Positions 13,001 to 23,926 of a stretch of 64,000 nt of DNA are shown here, piece by piece (position 1 is the stretch's first letter; each line of letters begins with the position of its first letter). The DNA lies in the NCBI GenBank assembly GCA_036874045.1, contig CM072345.1, forward strand, positions 11,828,501 to 11,892,500, written 5' to 3'. Under the pieces are notes generated by a model. That model worked only from the letters and a program-made list of their open reading frames with translations. It ran no database searches and was not told the DNA's origin. The stretch is from Cymodocea nodosa (lineage: Eukaryota > Streptophyta > Magnoliopsida > Alismatales > Cymodoceaceae). Position numbers and translations under genes: made by a program.

Positions 13001-16000
13001 GGATATATCAGGCCATTAGAAAAGAGGATCCATTTATACACTAGCATACATAACCCTGTAAGTATAACACTAAACAACAGCATTTACTACAACTTTTAAA
13101 AAAATTACATGATCGTAAGTCATTACACAATTTAACATAATATACACGAATCATCAATGTGATTCAAAAATTGACTTGAGCTTTAAGTGAAATTTAGCAT
13201 TCATAAAGCATAGTAAAGTACTTCTAAATGATAATATGCCATTAATTGGACCACAGTATAGTATAGTATTGCTGAAAACTCTGATTAAACAAAACTATTA
13301 TGTATGGATGTCGGAATACCGAGTGTGAGCAGTGCGGCTGTAGTGGCGGATGCGTGGTGGATGCGAGCGGCAAATGCAGTGGCAGCGACGGATGCAGCGG
13401 CAACAACCGTGATCGACTACAGCGACAGTTGCGACTGTCAGCGACGGCTGCGAGCGGTCACGACGGATGCGATGGCTGCGAGTGGCAGCGGCGGATGCGG
13501 CGGCAGCGACGGATGCGGGGGCAATGACCGTGAGCGACGACTGCGAGCGACGACTGCGACCAACGCAGGCGACTATGAGAGGCTACCGCGAGCGACGACT
13601 GCGAGCGACCGTGAGCAGCATGAACGATGACTGCAAGCGACGCCACTACTGACACAGGCAACTGCAAGCAATCGTGAGCGGCGTGAGTGACGCCACTACC
13701 AACGCAGGCGACTGCGAGCTACCGTGAGCGGCGTAAGCGACGACTGCGACCATGAGCGACGTGAGCAGGCGACTGCGAGCGATCGTGAGCGGCTTAAGAA
13801 GGAGAGAAGCCTCGGTCAAGGGTTTCGCGAGAGAAATTCTGAACGGGGGCGATGTGAAATTTTTTGACGGTAAAGGAAATTTTCGGATTTTATACAACGG
13901 TAAAATCTGACTTTCCTTTCCGTCAAGTGTAATGTACACTAACAGCATTCTGACGGAATTCAATAATTTTCCTTTCCGTCAGGCACTAACCCTCCCTAAG
14001 TAAAAAATCTTTTTTTTTGAAATAGGTTAAGTATTTTTTTTTTTTTGATAATGGTAATTTTTGTGTTTGCTAAGATTCAAATTCTTATGGGAGATAAAAG
14101 AACCGCTACTACTAACCAATTGATTTATTGTGGTTGGTTGGTTAAGTAATAAAATGTTGGTTGAACCTTTTAAGAATGTAGCATGCATCCATGTACCAAC
14201 TTATTTAAGAAGTGGCAGCACTAATTGAATGCTAATGATGGTAATTCATTCTAGTAGTTGACTGTGTGAGGTCTGTGGCTCCACCAACACAACATTCAAA
14301 TTCAACTATTAAAACTAGAAGGCTGCTTCAAGAAAAAGTAATGGTGCCAGGCTTATCAATGGCTTATAAACTACACAAATAGTGTAATAAGTGCTTACAA
14401 ACAAGTCCAGTGCTGTCAATGTCGTGTCTCTGGGAGATCTCAAAGTCATCAAGGTTGACACAGTTCTCCATTCTTTGGCTGAAAAAAAAACTCAACTCAG
14501 GCAATGGTTTGCATAAATTAGTTTATAATGACAATACGTATCTAACTCCTATATAAGTTTGTTTTATATTTACAAGGCTAAAAATGAACTGTTAAGACAA
14601 GAATATGTACAAGATTGATAATCATATGACTACTATTAGGACTTCTTTATATAAGGGTTGCATAGAGTATTAGTACTTTATGGATAATGTGAGACTACTA
14701 ACTTGAAGATAATAATTCTAACAATCCCCCTTAGGTTGAAACATATCTACCAACCATACCTAGTTTGCTACACAATGGCTCAATAACTCGTATACTCCAT
14801 TAGTGAAGTGCTGCAAAGATTAAGTGTAAGTTGTGACTACAATATCATTCATCACCATATTCCAAATAAAGTAGCAATCAACTTCAATTTACTTAATATG
14901 TTCATGAAAAGTTAAGTTGTTTGTGATAAAGTTAATTATCATGATGCATACTCACAATAACTAGAATAGAGAGGCAAAGTTTAGTCATGATGGAGTGAAT
15001 TCACATCATTAAACACATTGTCTATACCATAAACCTGCACTCAACTTCTGCACTTGAACAAGACAGCAAATTCGATTTCTTGCTCCTCCATGTAACTAGA
15101 TTGCTACCCACACACAACAATCTAATGCTGACTTCTGGTGTAACTTATCAGTACCACCTACATAGCTAGAATCAGAGAAGACCTCAATGTATAGGTGACA
15201 TGTCTCATATAGATCAAGCCTTTACCTAGACTGCCTTTGAGAAAAAAGAGCGCAAAGTGCACTCTACTAATGCACTAACATAAGCTGAAATATAAATTGG
15301 CTAAAGAGCCCAATAGCATAAGTTACATCAGGCTAACAGTCAAATAGATCAACTTGCCCAACGGTATCATCGAATGTCCTCAAACACCTCTGTTGTGTTA
15401 TCATCTCAACTGTCATGTCTCCTAAAGAAAATCAATGACATACTTCCCCAATGAAAGTACTAGCTTATCACATCCATAGGCCAACTCTATGCTGCAGAAA
15501 ATATCCAGCTTCTCCAAATCCTTCATGACAAAATGCCAAGAAAGATAGGCCTTTTTCTCTACAATTCCAGTGGTATCACTCCCCGTTAAAAAAATATTAT
15601 CTACATATATTGCCAAAGAAACATATCTTATTGTGTTCTTAATAAATACAAAGTAGTCCACTACACATCTAACAAAGCCACTATCCAGCATCACAACACT
15701 GAATTTTTCAAACTATTCACAAATGTTTTGATTAAGATCATAAATAATCTTTCTGAGAAGGCAAACATGATCCTCTCCTTGACAACATATCCTAAAGGTT
15801 ACTCCATATAAACCAACTCACCCCAAAGCACCAAAGGTGAGACTCAAGAAGGCAACCTAATTGAGAGTCAGAGGATCAATGGTACAGTAGCCTCTTGAAC
15901 CACTTTTAAGCAAAAAGTTCACTATAGAAAAGTGCATTCTTCACATGAAGTTGGCAAATCAAGCAACCATAAGTGGATATAAGGATGCATATGGTGTTTA

Positions 16001-19000
16001 AGCAAATTGTAGGTGAAAAGGTCACCAATATAGTCAATGCTATACATTTGAGTGAAATCCCAAAAGACCAATCATGCTTTTTATCTTTGCATGGAACCAT
16101 CTGGCTTATGCTTGACCATGAATACTCACTTGCAACATACTATGTTTCTTCAAGGTGGGCTACTAAATCCCATCTATCATAGGATACTAATGCCGAAAGT
16201 TCTTCATCAATGACAGCCTTCCAATATGGAATAACCAAGTCTTCCTAGTAAATTCTATGAATAAATTTTGTTGGAATGGACAAAGTAAACTAGAGAAATG
16301 AGAGTTGAAACCAATCTAGGGAATAAAGTTGAAACTGAAGATATGGTAGAGGATTGGGTACCTTTCCTAAGGTTAGAGAAGGTCATATGATTCATATCCA
16401 TAGTGCAGTGTTCTAAAAAAAATGGAAAAATGTCATTACACAGGTTTGACACCATTTTTTTTTGAAATTGTTGTTAAACAACCATTTAACAGAAAAAAAT
16501 GACCAGTTAACAACCATTCAAAGTTTTTTTTTTGAATCCATATAATGTTCGTTTTTCATTTTTTGGAACATGAAGAGGGGAAAGTTTGAATGGAACTAGC
16601 ATGAGATGGTGAAGTTGTTTGCTATCTTCATCGATACACCTACAAAAGATGTTGCATCTGGGTCCCTTGTGTGGATCTTTAAATTGAATATAAAGCAACA
16701 CTGACTAGTGGAGGAAGAACCATTTTTTCTTAAACCTAGGGTTCCTTCTGAGAAGTGGCAAAGATCACTCTTACAAGGATAATAAATAGTCATTTAATCT
16801 TCATTTATTTTATAACCATAAAATCTAGATTTACTGACAATGAGAAAGAAGGGAACTCTTCTACACTGTGATTTAGAGAAATTGACAACAGAAAACATAC
16901 CTAGTTATAAAATTTTAGGATTGTAATTATACTTTTTCTTGGTGAGTATTTGTGACTAGGGTATGCAATTTCAGCTCACTTTGGATCTTTTTCACAACTT
17001 CTTGGCAGGAATGCTTTCTCTTTTTTTGACAAAGACTGAGCTTATATCATACTAGTTAATAATAACCAAATTACAACAAGGATGGTTTGTGAAGAATCAA
17101 CCAAAGAGAAAAAAAAACTCCCAACTAATTACAAAAGATACCCCTAATAGTGCACTAAAATCAAGGCCTGATGTAAGTATATTTTCTAGACAAATGACTT
17201 CCTGTTTGAAGAGAAGACCGTTCTTAGTGAGCCAAAGACTCCAACAAGTTGCATGAATAGCCTGTACAACAAGTCAGATATGTCTGTAAGTTGGACAAGA
17301 ATGCTTTCTTTAAGTTAGACATCTTTGTAATAGACAAGAATGCTTTCTTATTGAAGTTTTTGTTGAATTTTTAAGTTTGACATCCCTGTAATTCTTGATG
17401 AATTATCCGCCGTTGTAGATTTGTAAAATCTACTCTTGAACTGAATTGCTACTTGTGTGAGTTTCTTTCTCCAATGAAGTCTGGTAATGATATGCATGTA
17501 GGTTTGTAATATCTACTCTTACACTGAATTGTTACTGCTGTGAGTTTCTTTCTCCAATGAAGTTTGGTAATGATGTGCGACTTTGACTATGAAGACTTAG
17601 ATTTTGTAACTTTTCCTAGGAAGGATATTTAGTATCCCTATATATGTTGAATGAATTTGGACAACTATGCTGTAACATTAGGAAAAAGGCAAACTTCTAA
17701 TGCCAAGATATGTCTTGAAGGCAGCCTTGAGTATGAGTCAACATATTAACTGGTCGATACATTTAACTTTATGCTTTGCTTTGTTTTTTTCCTGCATGAC
17801 CAAAAGAAAAATGGCAGAAAGCTTGACTTATTATCACTAGAATTCATTAAGCATGACCTAAAATCTTCCATTGTATTCAAAATACAACATGTTAGATTCC
17901 ATGGAATATGTCCAAGGGGGAGTCAACAGCATCAACTCAAGTTTCTACACTCTAAAAAAAATACATTTTACAAACAAAGATGGCATTTTAACTTGAAACT
18001 TGAAACTTGAACCTAAGCCTTGTGTAGCGGAAATGCAAGCCGAGATCCATCAAACCATGGTCAGAATCATTCTTCACGTAAACATATGCATTGACGAACA
18101 AAGAAGAAATACTTACAACATAATTAGTTTCTGCAATGTATCAGTGGGCAGAGTATAGCAAATGCAAGCATCTTTCGGCCCACCTGCTTCTTGGATCTTC
18201 AGAAAAGCATCCCGTGATTCAGTTTGATCCTCATTTTGAAGTTGGAAAGGGATCATATTGAATCCACTGGCAGTCTTCCTGGAAACTCTCCTAATTTCCA
18301 TCTCAGATTGAACATCTGCAAACCATCCGTGTGAGCCCCACACAAAGTGACAGAAGCCACATCAATCTAGTGACCTCTCATGTTCCAGCAAAATGAAGTA
18401 GGACGGCTAGGATAGACGGTGATGGTGGCTCGAGGACAGGAGCACAACGTCCAGCTAACTTGAGTAGTGGAATCAAGGTGGCCAGTGGTTGGTAGGAGTA
18501 ATGAGGAGGGAAGGTGACGCGCATACAAGGAGTGAAAGTAAGTTTCCCTCCTTCCATGGTAATCAATAATTGCTAGAAAGAGAAAGAGGTTATGCAGTGA
18601 CGAAAGGGTTGCAATCTTCACCAGAGACACCAAAGTTGGTGAAAGTGCTTGTCAGAAAATGCCTACGTGGTAAAATATAACCTCAATCTTCTTCTAATCT
18701 TCAAAAAATGAATGGTGGAAGAAAAAGGATATGAAGTAAAAATGAGGGAAAAGAGGATTTGTGGTGAAAAGAAGAAGATGAAAGAGATGATGAAAAGGGA
18801 GAAGGGAGAGGAGAAGATATATATAAATATCTAGAGAGTGAGAGAGAGATACACACACACACAATATTCGTCCAAAATGAAAACCAAGCGAGATTTGAAG
18901 CTATAAAGTCATTTACAAGCATGCGAGGTTTGAATTTACATTTCAAATGGTGACTTTAAATGTATATGTTTCTTCCCGCAGAACGATTAAATCAAAGACG

Positions 19001-19298
19001 AGAATAAGCAACGATAAACTAGTAATTACATGCGCGGCCTCTTCTGAATTAGAAAATTATTTTGTATTTGTGGCCATCACAAACTTGAAACGGCAAAACT
19101 TGTAGTATCGGGCTCGTGCTTTTACACTCTAGATCTAATATGTGAAAAATAGAGATCGCGGATTTAGAAGGAAAGATCACCGGTTGCGTTGGGAGAAGAA
19201 GATGAAGCAGAGAGAAATGCTCGACGAAGTATCGACCATCTCACTGAAGAATCCCGGGGAGCAGCGTCGGCGGCGGGCGTGGCGGTCGTCTCCTCCAT
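4087..19298 (-). CDS. CaMKMT: Calmodulin-lysine N-methyltransferase, 7 exons
   Basis: Trimethylates a lysine of calmodulin using S-adenosylmethionine (family knowledge). Exons in coding order: 19298-19181, 18315-18117, 14478-14399, 7583-7523, 7392-7277, 5413-5281, 4369-4087. They total 990 nt, or 329 residues plus stop, and every junction keeps frame with GT-AG introns. The N-terminus carries the conserved RWSILRRAFL segment. The tryptophan stretch WPSEDVLAYFC is followed by SAM-binding motif I, VLELGSGYGLAGL (about residues 157-169), then ISDGNPQVVDY, LHWNQE and FIIASDCTFFKEFHE. The C-terminus ends KDHCYPLLVRITF. The order and spacing match plant CaMKMTs. Start: the upstream ATG in frame with the conserved N-terminus. 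Intron 3 is 6.8 kb and holds a Harbinger element; intron 2 is 3.6 kb and holds a Copia relic. Identity is very likely. The first exon rests on one conserved motif. Confidence 0.93.
6521..7315. repeat. Source copy of a 795-bp segmental duplication
   Basis: This copy covers part of methyltransferase intron 5 and the 3' part of exon 5 (7277 to 7315). It matches 9100-9895 with roughly 20-25 differences by eye. It is taken as the source because it is continuous with the working exon and its splice donor. Confidence 0.95.
9056..9098. repeat. 43-bp direct repeat flanking the duplicated segment
   Basis: The stretch TTGGTGTTCTTATGTTGTTA and the following bases through CTTTTTT recur just after the duplicated segment, from 9894. 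The second copy is split by the Harbinger element: it reads to 9920 and resumes at 14000 with GTAAAAAATC. The two copies differ by three transitions in the part before the element. Confidence 0.85.
9100..9895. repeat. Duplicate copy with a stranded exon-5 fragment
   Basis: Near-identical to 6521-7315. It lies in intron 3 of the same gene, 2.58 kb to the right and in the same orientation. On the minus strand it carries the last 39 bases of exon 5 and the donor, but not the exon's acceptor, so it should not be spliced in as a normal exon. One change turns the second GTT of the exon motif into TTT (AAC to AAA on the plus strand). Confidence 0.95.
10135..11484 (-). pseudogene. Harbinger DDE transposase, broken
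   Basis: Three exons join in frame: 11484-10969, 10889-10664 and 10598-10135. Catalytic landmarks are present: GAIDGIHIKA (first Asp), AGWEGSAVDARIL (second Asp) and RTVIERTFGVVKHRFSIL (Glu), followed by an acidic tail. Two in-frame stops interrupt it: TAG at 11410-11412, before the segment NILAG, and TAA at 10794-10796, between the first and second catalytic Asp in a stretch followed by NVMAACNFD. Both fit C-to-T change of a Gln codon. Splice signals look intact. The family normally acts as the nuclease, working with the Myb-like partner encoded next door. The copy is probably unable to make full-length enzyme. Confidence 0.9.
11689..12763 (-). pseudogene. Harbinger Myb/SANT-like accessory protein, broken
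   Basis: Two exons: 12763-12419 and 12339-11689, with an in-phase GT-AG intron. The N-terminal trihelix (Myb/SANT-like) part has TWDEVVEKYNN, NVESRLKTWRQIYRNYSKI and QSGWGW, as in plant Harbinger second ORFs, which bind DNA and help bring transposase to the ends. In-frame TAA codons at 12464-12466 and 11878-11880 cut the frame; after the second, a further stretch stays open to a stop at 11689. A short 21-bp tandem repeat near 11881-11940 encodes repeated KKEMFAW units. It lies upstream of the transposase on the same strand. Confidence 0.85.
13310..13800. repeat. GC-rich degenerate tandem tract inside the Harbinger element
   Basis: Dense degenerate repeats of short units such as GCGAGCGAC, GTGAGCGGC and CGACGGATGCG contrast sharply with the AT-rich DNA around them. 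Several frames are open on both strands, but the predicted peptides are repetitive and match nothing. The tract lies between the Myb-like gene and the right terminal repeat. The 568-bp relative at 54939 lacks it. Confidence 0.85.
14590..14723 (-). repeat. Copia remnant 3' LTR, 134 bp
   Basis: Read on the minus strand, it starts TGTTAGAATTATTATC right after the polypurine tract and ends CTTGTCTTAACA, the usual TG...CA. It holds a TATATAA-like motif. No second copy was seen in the window. Confidence 0.7.
14590..16420 (-). mobile_element. Copia-like retrotransposon remnant, 3' part
   Basis: On the minus strand, reverse-transcriptase pieces appear in order: a segment with VKNA near 15920-15945, then CLLRK followed downstream by SGFVRC, then IYVDN at the catalytic YVDD position (about 15590-15610). 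The order and spacing are those of Copia pol. Stops and frame breaks are frequent. The relic ends in a polypurine tract (GGGGGA at 14725-14730) and one LTR. No matching 5' LTR was found to the right, so it is truncated. It sits in methyltransferase intron 2, in the same sense as the gene. The right limit is approximate. Confidence 0.82.
17416..17580. repeat. Tandem duplication, 83-bp period, in methyltransferase intron 2
   Basis: Copies start at 17416 and 17499, and both contain GAGTTTCTTTCTCCAATGAA. There are roughly ten differences, so it is older than the other tandem pairs. The motif ACAAGAATGCTTTCTT also recurs at about 17298 and 17336. Confidence 0.9.
18700..18870. repeat. Purine-rich low-complexity tract and short AC repeat
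   Basis: This is an A/G-rich stretch (GAAGAAGAT, GGGAGAGGAGAAG, GAGAGAGA) ending in a short (AC)n at about 18851-18862. It lies in methyltransferase intron 1. The other part of this intron, 18320-18700, has no recognisable content. Confidence 0.7.
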
Positions 19299-20809
19299 TT
19301 GTACTTGGGTGACTTCCCGCTGTCCAGGCTGGTGGTGGTAAACCTTCGGAAAGGGAACCGCCAGTCGACAGGTTTGGGCTGGCCCGCCCCGGTCGGATTG
19401 CCATAGGACGGCCCAGTTTAATACGCCCAGCGCGAAAAAAATAACGGTGTTTTGGATTTTGTTTTTCCCGTTTATGCGTTTGATCGCAAAAATAAATATA
19501 TTTCTTTAATAATGATGGTCGTTACCTTCTTTTATATTTGAATTTTGGTAAAAATTATAAATATCATTAATTCAATTATTGTAATTAGTTCACACAAATA
19601 AATATTTTTTAATGATGGTAATTTTTGCAGTCATGAAATTTTAATGAAGATTACGAGTATCTTTTTCATAGTTAATTAAGTAATTACAATTGATTACACT
19701 GATAAACACCGATAAATGTATTTATTGCCAATTTCACCACCTTAGCTATATTTCGAAAGATAACTTTCCTATTTCAGAGTACAACTATATTTTAATTGGT
19801 CGTACCTTTGTATCAAATATCCATCATAATATGTCTCATTTATCATACATTTATTTTGTATTTATTCTAATATCGAATCGATCACCAATGGTATGTATGT
19901 CTCTTCATTATTCTGGTAATCATTTTAACGCTGATAATTGTCCCGGTTGCGATGAGTTTTTTTGAAGATTACGTTCGATATTTGTTAAACTTGAATTTAA
20001 TGGAAGAAAATATGCACTGGTTTTGGATTTTTCATGATTGTTATAAACCATTTGGAAGGCCATAGTAAGCTTAAGGGGTTTATACTTACAGAAACTACTG
20101 CTAGCTCGTACATATGTTGGAACCATTCATGCGTCAACTTAATTGAGAATGAACAAAATCATTTATATTCTTCACTTTCTTTCTTAGATCGATAATGATG
20201 ACTTTTTATTCATAAAGATTCAGATTTTGATAAAAGTGACAAATACCGTTGTTCTTATAAACAGATTAAACTATTGCAGTCGACTTCCTTCGCTTTAATT
20301 TCCTGTTTATCTAAATTTAACTAGTACGTAATACTACCAAAACATTATTCTAAACATTAGTGCCCCCTATTTTGTTCCAGCATTTCTAAACCTCCCATCA
20401 CCACCATCTAAATATTTCAAGTAAACTAATGTAAAATCACAATGAATGCAAAAATACAGCGAATGTAATGTAACAGTGACCTTTGACACACATTCTTCTA
20501 CCCTATCCTTTCACTTTTCTAGTTCAGCATTGAGTGATTCATGCTGCAGAAGAAGTTCATGGCCACGCACCACATCGATCAAGCTGGTATTGAAGTACTG
20601 CGAAAACATTAGAAGATAGACGTAGGCAAGGTGAGGCTTTTTGTGAAAAAGGGCATTGAATAGTCTGCCACCTGAATGGTTAATTAGATAATTCAAGGAA
20701 GAAGAACATGAGATGTCGCATGAAGACATTTGAGCACACGAAGGAAAGACCACCAGAATCAAGGTGTGTTAGGCAAATTAATATTTGTTTGGAAAGAAAG
20801 CACCTCCGA
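19299..20809. other. Spacer between CaMKMT 5' end and GH10 3' end
   Basis: Contains the methyltransferase promoter at the left and, at the right, probably the GH10 3' untranslated region (about 20500-20809). AT-rich, with no gene seen. Confidence 0.6.
19375..19415. promoter_or_regulatory. TGGGCY (site II-like) motifs upstream of CaMKMT
   Basis: TGGGCT at 19375-19380 and GGCCCA (TGGGCC on the minus strand) at 19410-19415 lie 77-117 bp upstream of the methyltransferase ATG at 19298. Such motifs are TCP-binding elements common in plant housekeeping promoters. No clear TATA box was seen. Function is inferred. Confidence 0.4.
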
Positions 20810-23800
20810 TCACAAATGGATGTTCATATGCCTGGTATCGTCGCCGTGAAGCACGGACAAGGATGACAAGGCCGACCTATTCTCGTACCTCACGTCCACC
20901 TCGTACTCCCCAAGGAAAGCACTGAAGCTGAACACGCCATGCTCGTCCGTGGTCCCTCGGAATCCCTTCGTCTCCCACTCCTTCAACAGCCTGTCCACAA
21001 CATCTCCGGCGGGGAGGTTCTTCAGATCGCCGTCGGTCAAGCACATCCGGTAGCAGCGGCCGTTGTCATGAAGAGCCGTCCACAGCATTATCCCGTTCAC
21101 CGACGGGTGCGAGAACCCCTCCCTCAATACCTCCTCCAAATACATTGCCTGCGCGAGATTTTTTTTTTACTAATGGTGGTTTTTCGGTGGTGATGTAGGT
21201 ACGTTTATAAGGAATATATACCTGCGCCTGGGAATCGACGGTGCTGCTGATGTCGATCTCCGTCAACCATATAGGAAGCCCGAGGGTGCCGAGCTTGTCG
21301 AGCACAGCTCTCATGAGAGGGATGTTTGGCTTGGTGAAGTGTCCTTCCAGCCCAATCCCTTCCAGATGGATGGCTCCTCCTTCCTTGAGTTCCTTCAGCC
21401 TCGCGACGTAAGAGTCCACCGTCGACAGGTCGTCGTCGCACGTCTCCACCACGTTGAAATCGTTCATGAACAACGTCGCCAGCGGGTCCGACCGCTGCGC
21501 CGCGTCGAAGAGGAGGAACGAGGCGTTGGGCCCGAGGCGCTGCTCGTAGAAGTTGAAGTGGAGCATCTCGTTGCTGACGTCCCAGTGCACGAACTCCCCC
21601 TTGTACCGCCCCATCAGGTTCTCGATCCGGGAGACGACGGCCGAGAGGAGGTCGGAGCCCGTGAGGTTCTTCACCCACGCCGGGGTGTACACCGGGTCCT
21701 CCCAGAAGATGTTGTGCCCGCGAGCCACGATCTGCTTCGACCGGACGAAGTCGAGCAACTCGTCCGCCAAGGTGTAGTTCAGCTCCCCCGGCTCCGGCTC
21801 TGTCGTGTACCACTTCAGCTCGTTCTCGAACACCGCGGCGTTGAATCTTTCCGTAAACCACGCCTGAACATAAACGATTAATCAGCGATGGATCATCACA
21901 CAATTGGCAAAACATGCACCCGCACGCAGCAGTCACGGAACCACCTGATAAGGCAAGTTTCCGATGATGGTCTTCGAGATTGCAGAGCCAAACGGGAAAT
22001 CTTTGGACATCTGTTGAACAGAGATGGCTGCTCCAGGCAGACGCTTGCCGTGGGAGTCTGCTACATGGATTGTAACCACACGTTTCCTTTTCTGTTACCA
22101 AAAACCAACCACAATCACAATCACAGCGCTGGCAACTAGAGCAGAAGCTATAAAGAAAGCTTTTAGTGTTCATTACAGTTCTTATGCGCTCTTCTTGGTG
22201 AGCTTGCCATTGGTCGTATGTGAATGGCTGCAACGACGCGCCGGCGACTGATATGGCTATTGCCGTCTCTGGACCAGAATTCTTATATATATATATATAT
22301 CAAAACAAGCGCCACATACGTGAGTAAGTAAGATGATTATAATCTTTGAGAGGTGTGACAGCTAAGTTTGGGAAGGTATGGAGCTGGAAATTCACCTGGA
22401 AGTAGAGTAGCGAGGTTTTGGAAGGTGAGTCGAGGACAAACCCGCCTTTGAGGAAGAACCAGCACCCGGGCTTTGCCAGGGCACTCCCGACACATCTATA
22501 GGTGCACTTTTCTGTGGATAATCTGGCCTTGATCAAGGTAGAATTCGTGCCTTCTACCCTGATCCAACCTACTCCCATCATTTCATGAACAAATCAAAAG
22601 ATTGAGAACCATTTTTCATTGAAAAAGCACTGGTGTCACTGTATCATTTTGGGATTAGTGATCTGATGAGCTAGAAATATAATTCCCGTGGTACTGTTTT
22701 ATTAATGTCTTCACCTCCACCTTCCCCCCACCTCACCATCTTTTCCTAAAATTCACTATTAATTTTGTGGGATCCTGTAGTTTTCTCATCATGCTAATGT
22801 ACGATCAAATGATTTAATTTTTTTAACGAGATCCTTGCTTCAAAAATAGGACCCCCCAGACATATAGGTTCCACCATGCTTGAAGTTGGAATGAAAGACA
22901 AGTTCTGGTAGGCACATGGCTGGAGCTCACATGTATGCCCACACTTTTTCCAAGTCGAGTCCATATAACATTATTATAAGAAACCCTTCTAGTTCTTCAA
23001 TGCTTGGGCCAGTGAACTGTTCTAATTTAAGTCAGGAGCTCATTAATTAGCAAGTAGGTTGGTGGTTTTTGTCCGGGAGAAGGTCATTTTTCTAATTATG
23101 CAAGCTGACAGCTGATCTTATAAGGTTTTGGCATTTTTTCTATAATGGTAATGTTTTTGCTTAAGAAGTTTAAATTTAAATTTAATTTGTTTCACTCAAG
23201 AGTGTTATTATCTTATAAAGTAAGAAAGATTAAATATTTATAACAATGAATATTGACAAAATAAACTAAACCAGAAGAGACTAACTACGTTATTTAGTGG
23301 TTTCCTTGCAAAGAAACGTTGATTCTGGATGGTAAATACTACAAGCGCTTCAACCACCACCGCAAGTTACAGCACTGAAGGACAAAAAGAAAGATAGAGA
23401 GAGAGCCAGAGAGGGAGAGCAAGAGGAAGGACAAGATGAACTCACATGAGAAACTGTATCTGGTGCCTTTTGCAAGGTTGCCCAAGACAAATGCTGGAGA
23501 AAAGGATCCAGTTTCAGGCCCGGACTTCTCTACCTTCTCCATACCCAGAGACGCACCCTTCAGTATCCCACCACCGTACAACGGAGCCTCCGGGTGAGCC
23601 TTGCACTGCAGAAATATAGAACAGCAAGTCGTCAGTACTGGAGAACGGAGATGGTATACACGGAGCAGAACTGGAGTCTCGATCGAACGCCACCTCTGTG
23701 TAAGCCGTAGAGTCATACGGAGGTCCAGCTGCAACCAATTAAGGAAGCGTTCAGATCGGAATATTATAACGTACACTACCGTAACCATAAAGGAAAAAAA

Positions 23801-23926
23801 AGAAAGAAAAAGCGGTCGGCGAGAGGAAGGGAGAAGACACCAACCACAAGAAGTAAAACAAAATGGCAGGAGGAGGACTGTGAGGAGCAAGCATGGCAGA
23901 GAGAAGAGGCAATGATGATGATGCAT
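20810..23926 (-). CDS. Secreted GH10 endo-1,4-beta-xylanase-like protein, 8 exons
   Basis: Plant GH10 enzymes cut the xylan backbone in cell walls. Exons in coding order: 23926-23845, 23728-23694, 23605-23446, 22568-22396, 22266-22177, 22091-21945, 21863-21222, 21148-20810. They total 1668 nt (555 residues), in frame throughout. A signal peptide covers about residues 1-27 (hydrophobic LLLTVLLLPFCF). Next comes the plant N-terminal part with CKAHPEAPLYGGG and a CBM22-like region (AKPGCWFFLKGGFV), then SLQPFTYDQW. The (beta/alpha)8 GH10 domain follows from about residue 205. Predicted acid/base Glu328 lies in WDVSNEMLHFNFYE and nucleophile Glu431 in LPIWLTEIDIS. Both catalytic Glu are present, so activity is plausible. 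Exon 5 has two close acceptor AGs, and the second keeps frame. It is head-to-head with the RMR gene. From memory it corresponds to At4g38650. Confidence 0.93.

Larger units (their letters stand above)
9921..13996 (-). mobile_element. PIF/Harbinger DNA transposon, 4076 bp
   Basis: The left end reads GGGCGTGCTAGTGCATGACG and the right end is its imperfect inverted copy (GGGAGGGTTAGTGCCTGACG read on the minus strand; about 16 of 20 match). Both ends are flanked by TAA (9918-9920 and 13997-13999), the 3-bp target duplication typical of PIF/Harbinger. Inside are the two genes expected of an autonomous plant element, a DDE transposase and a Myb/SANT-like protein, both on the minus strand and both broken. 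The stretch from 12764 to about 13300 is AT-rich with no gene, followed by a GC-rich block. The element lies in intron 3 of the methyltransferase gene in the same transcriptional sense. Confidence 0.95.

Noticed and set aside
13300..13963. Several overlapping open frames on both strands
   Set aside because: They come from the GC-rich repeat inside the Harbinger element; the peptides are repetitive (Ala/Asp/Arg-rich) and match no family.
15422..15694. Reverse-transcriptase-like frame taken as a possible live gene
   Set aside because: It has YVDN instead of YVDD, lacks the rest of pol in frame and belongs to a truncated relic.
20511..20762. 83-codon minus-strand frame downstream of GH10
   Set aside because: It lies in the likely 3' untranslated region and shows no known motif.
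21339..21881. Plus-strand 180-codon frame opposite GH10
   Set aside because: Antisense shadow of the GC-rich catalytic exon, His/Val/Glu/Arg-rich without homology.
21205..22233. Long minus-strand frame of 342 codons overlapping GH10
   Set aside because: The true GH10 exons run in another frame with clear splice sites; after the first few exon-derived residues this frame is a shadow.
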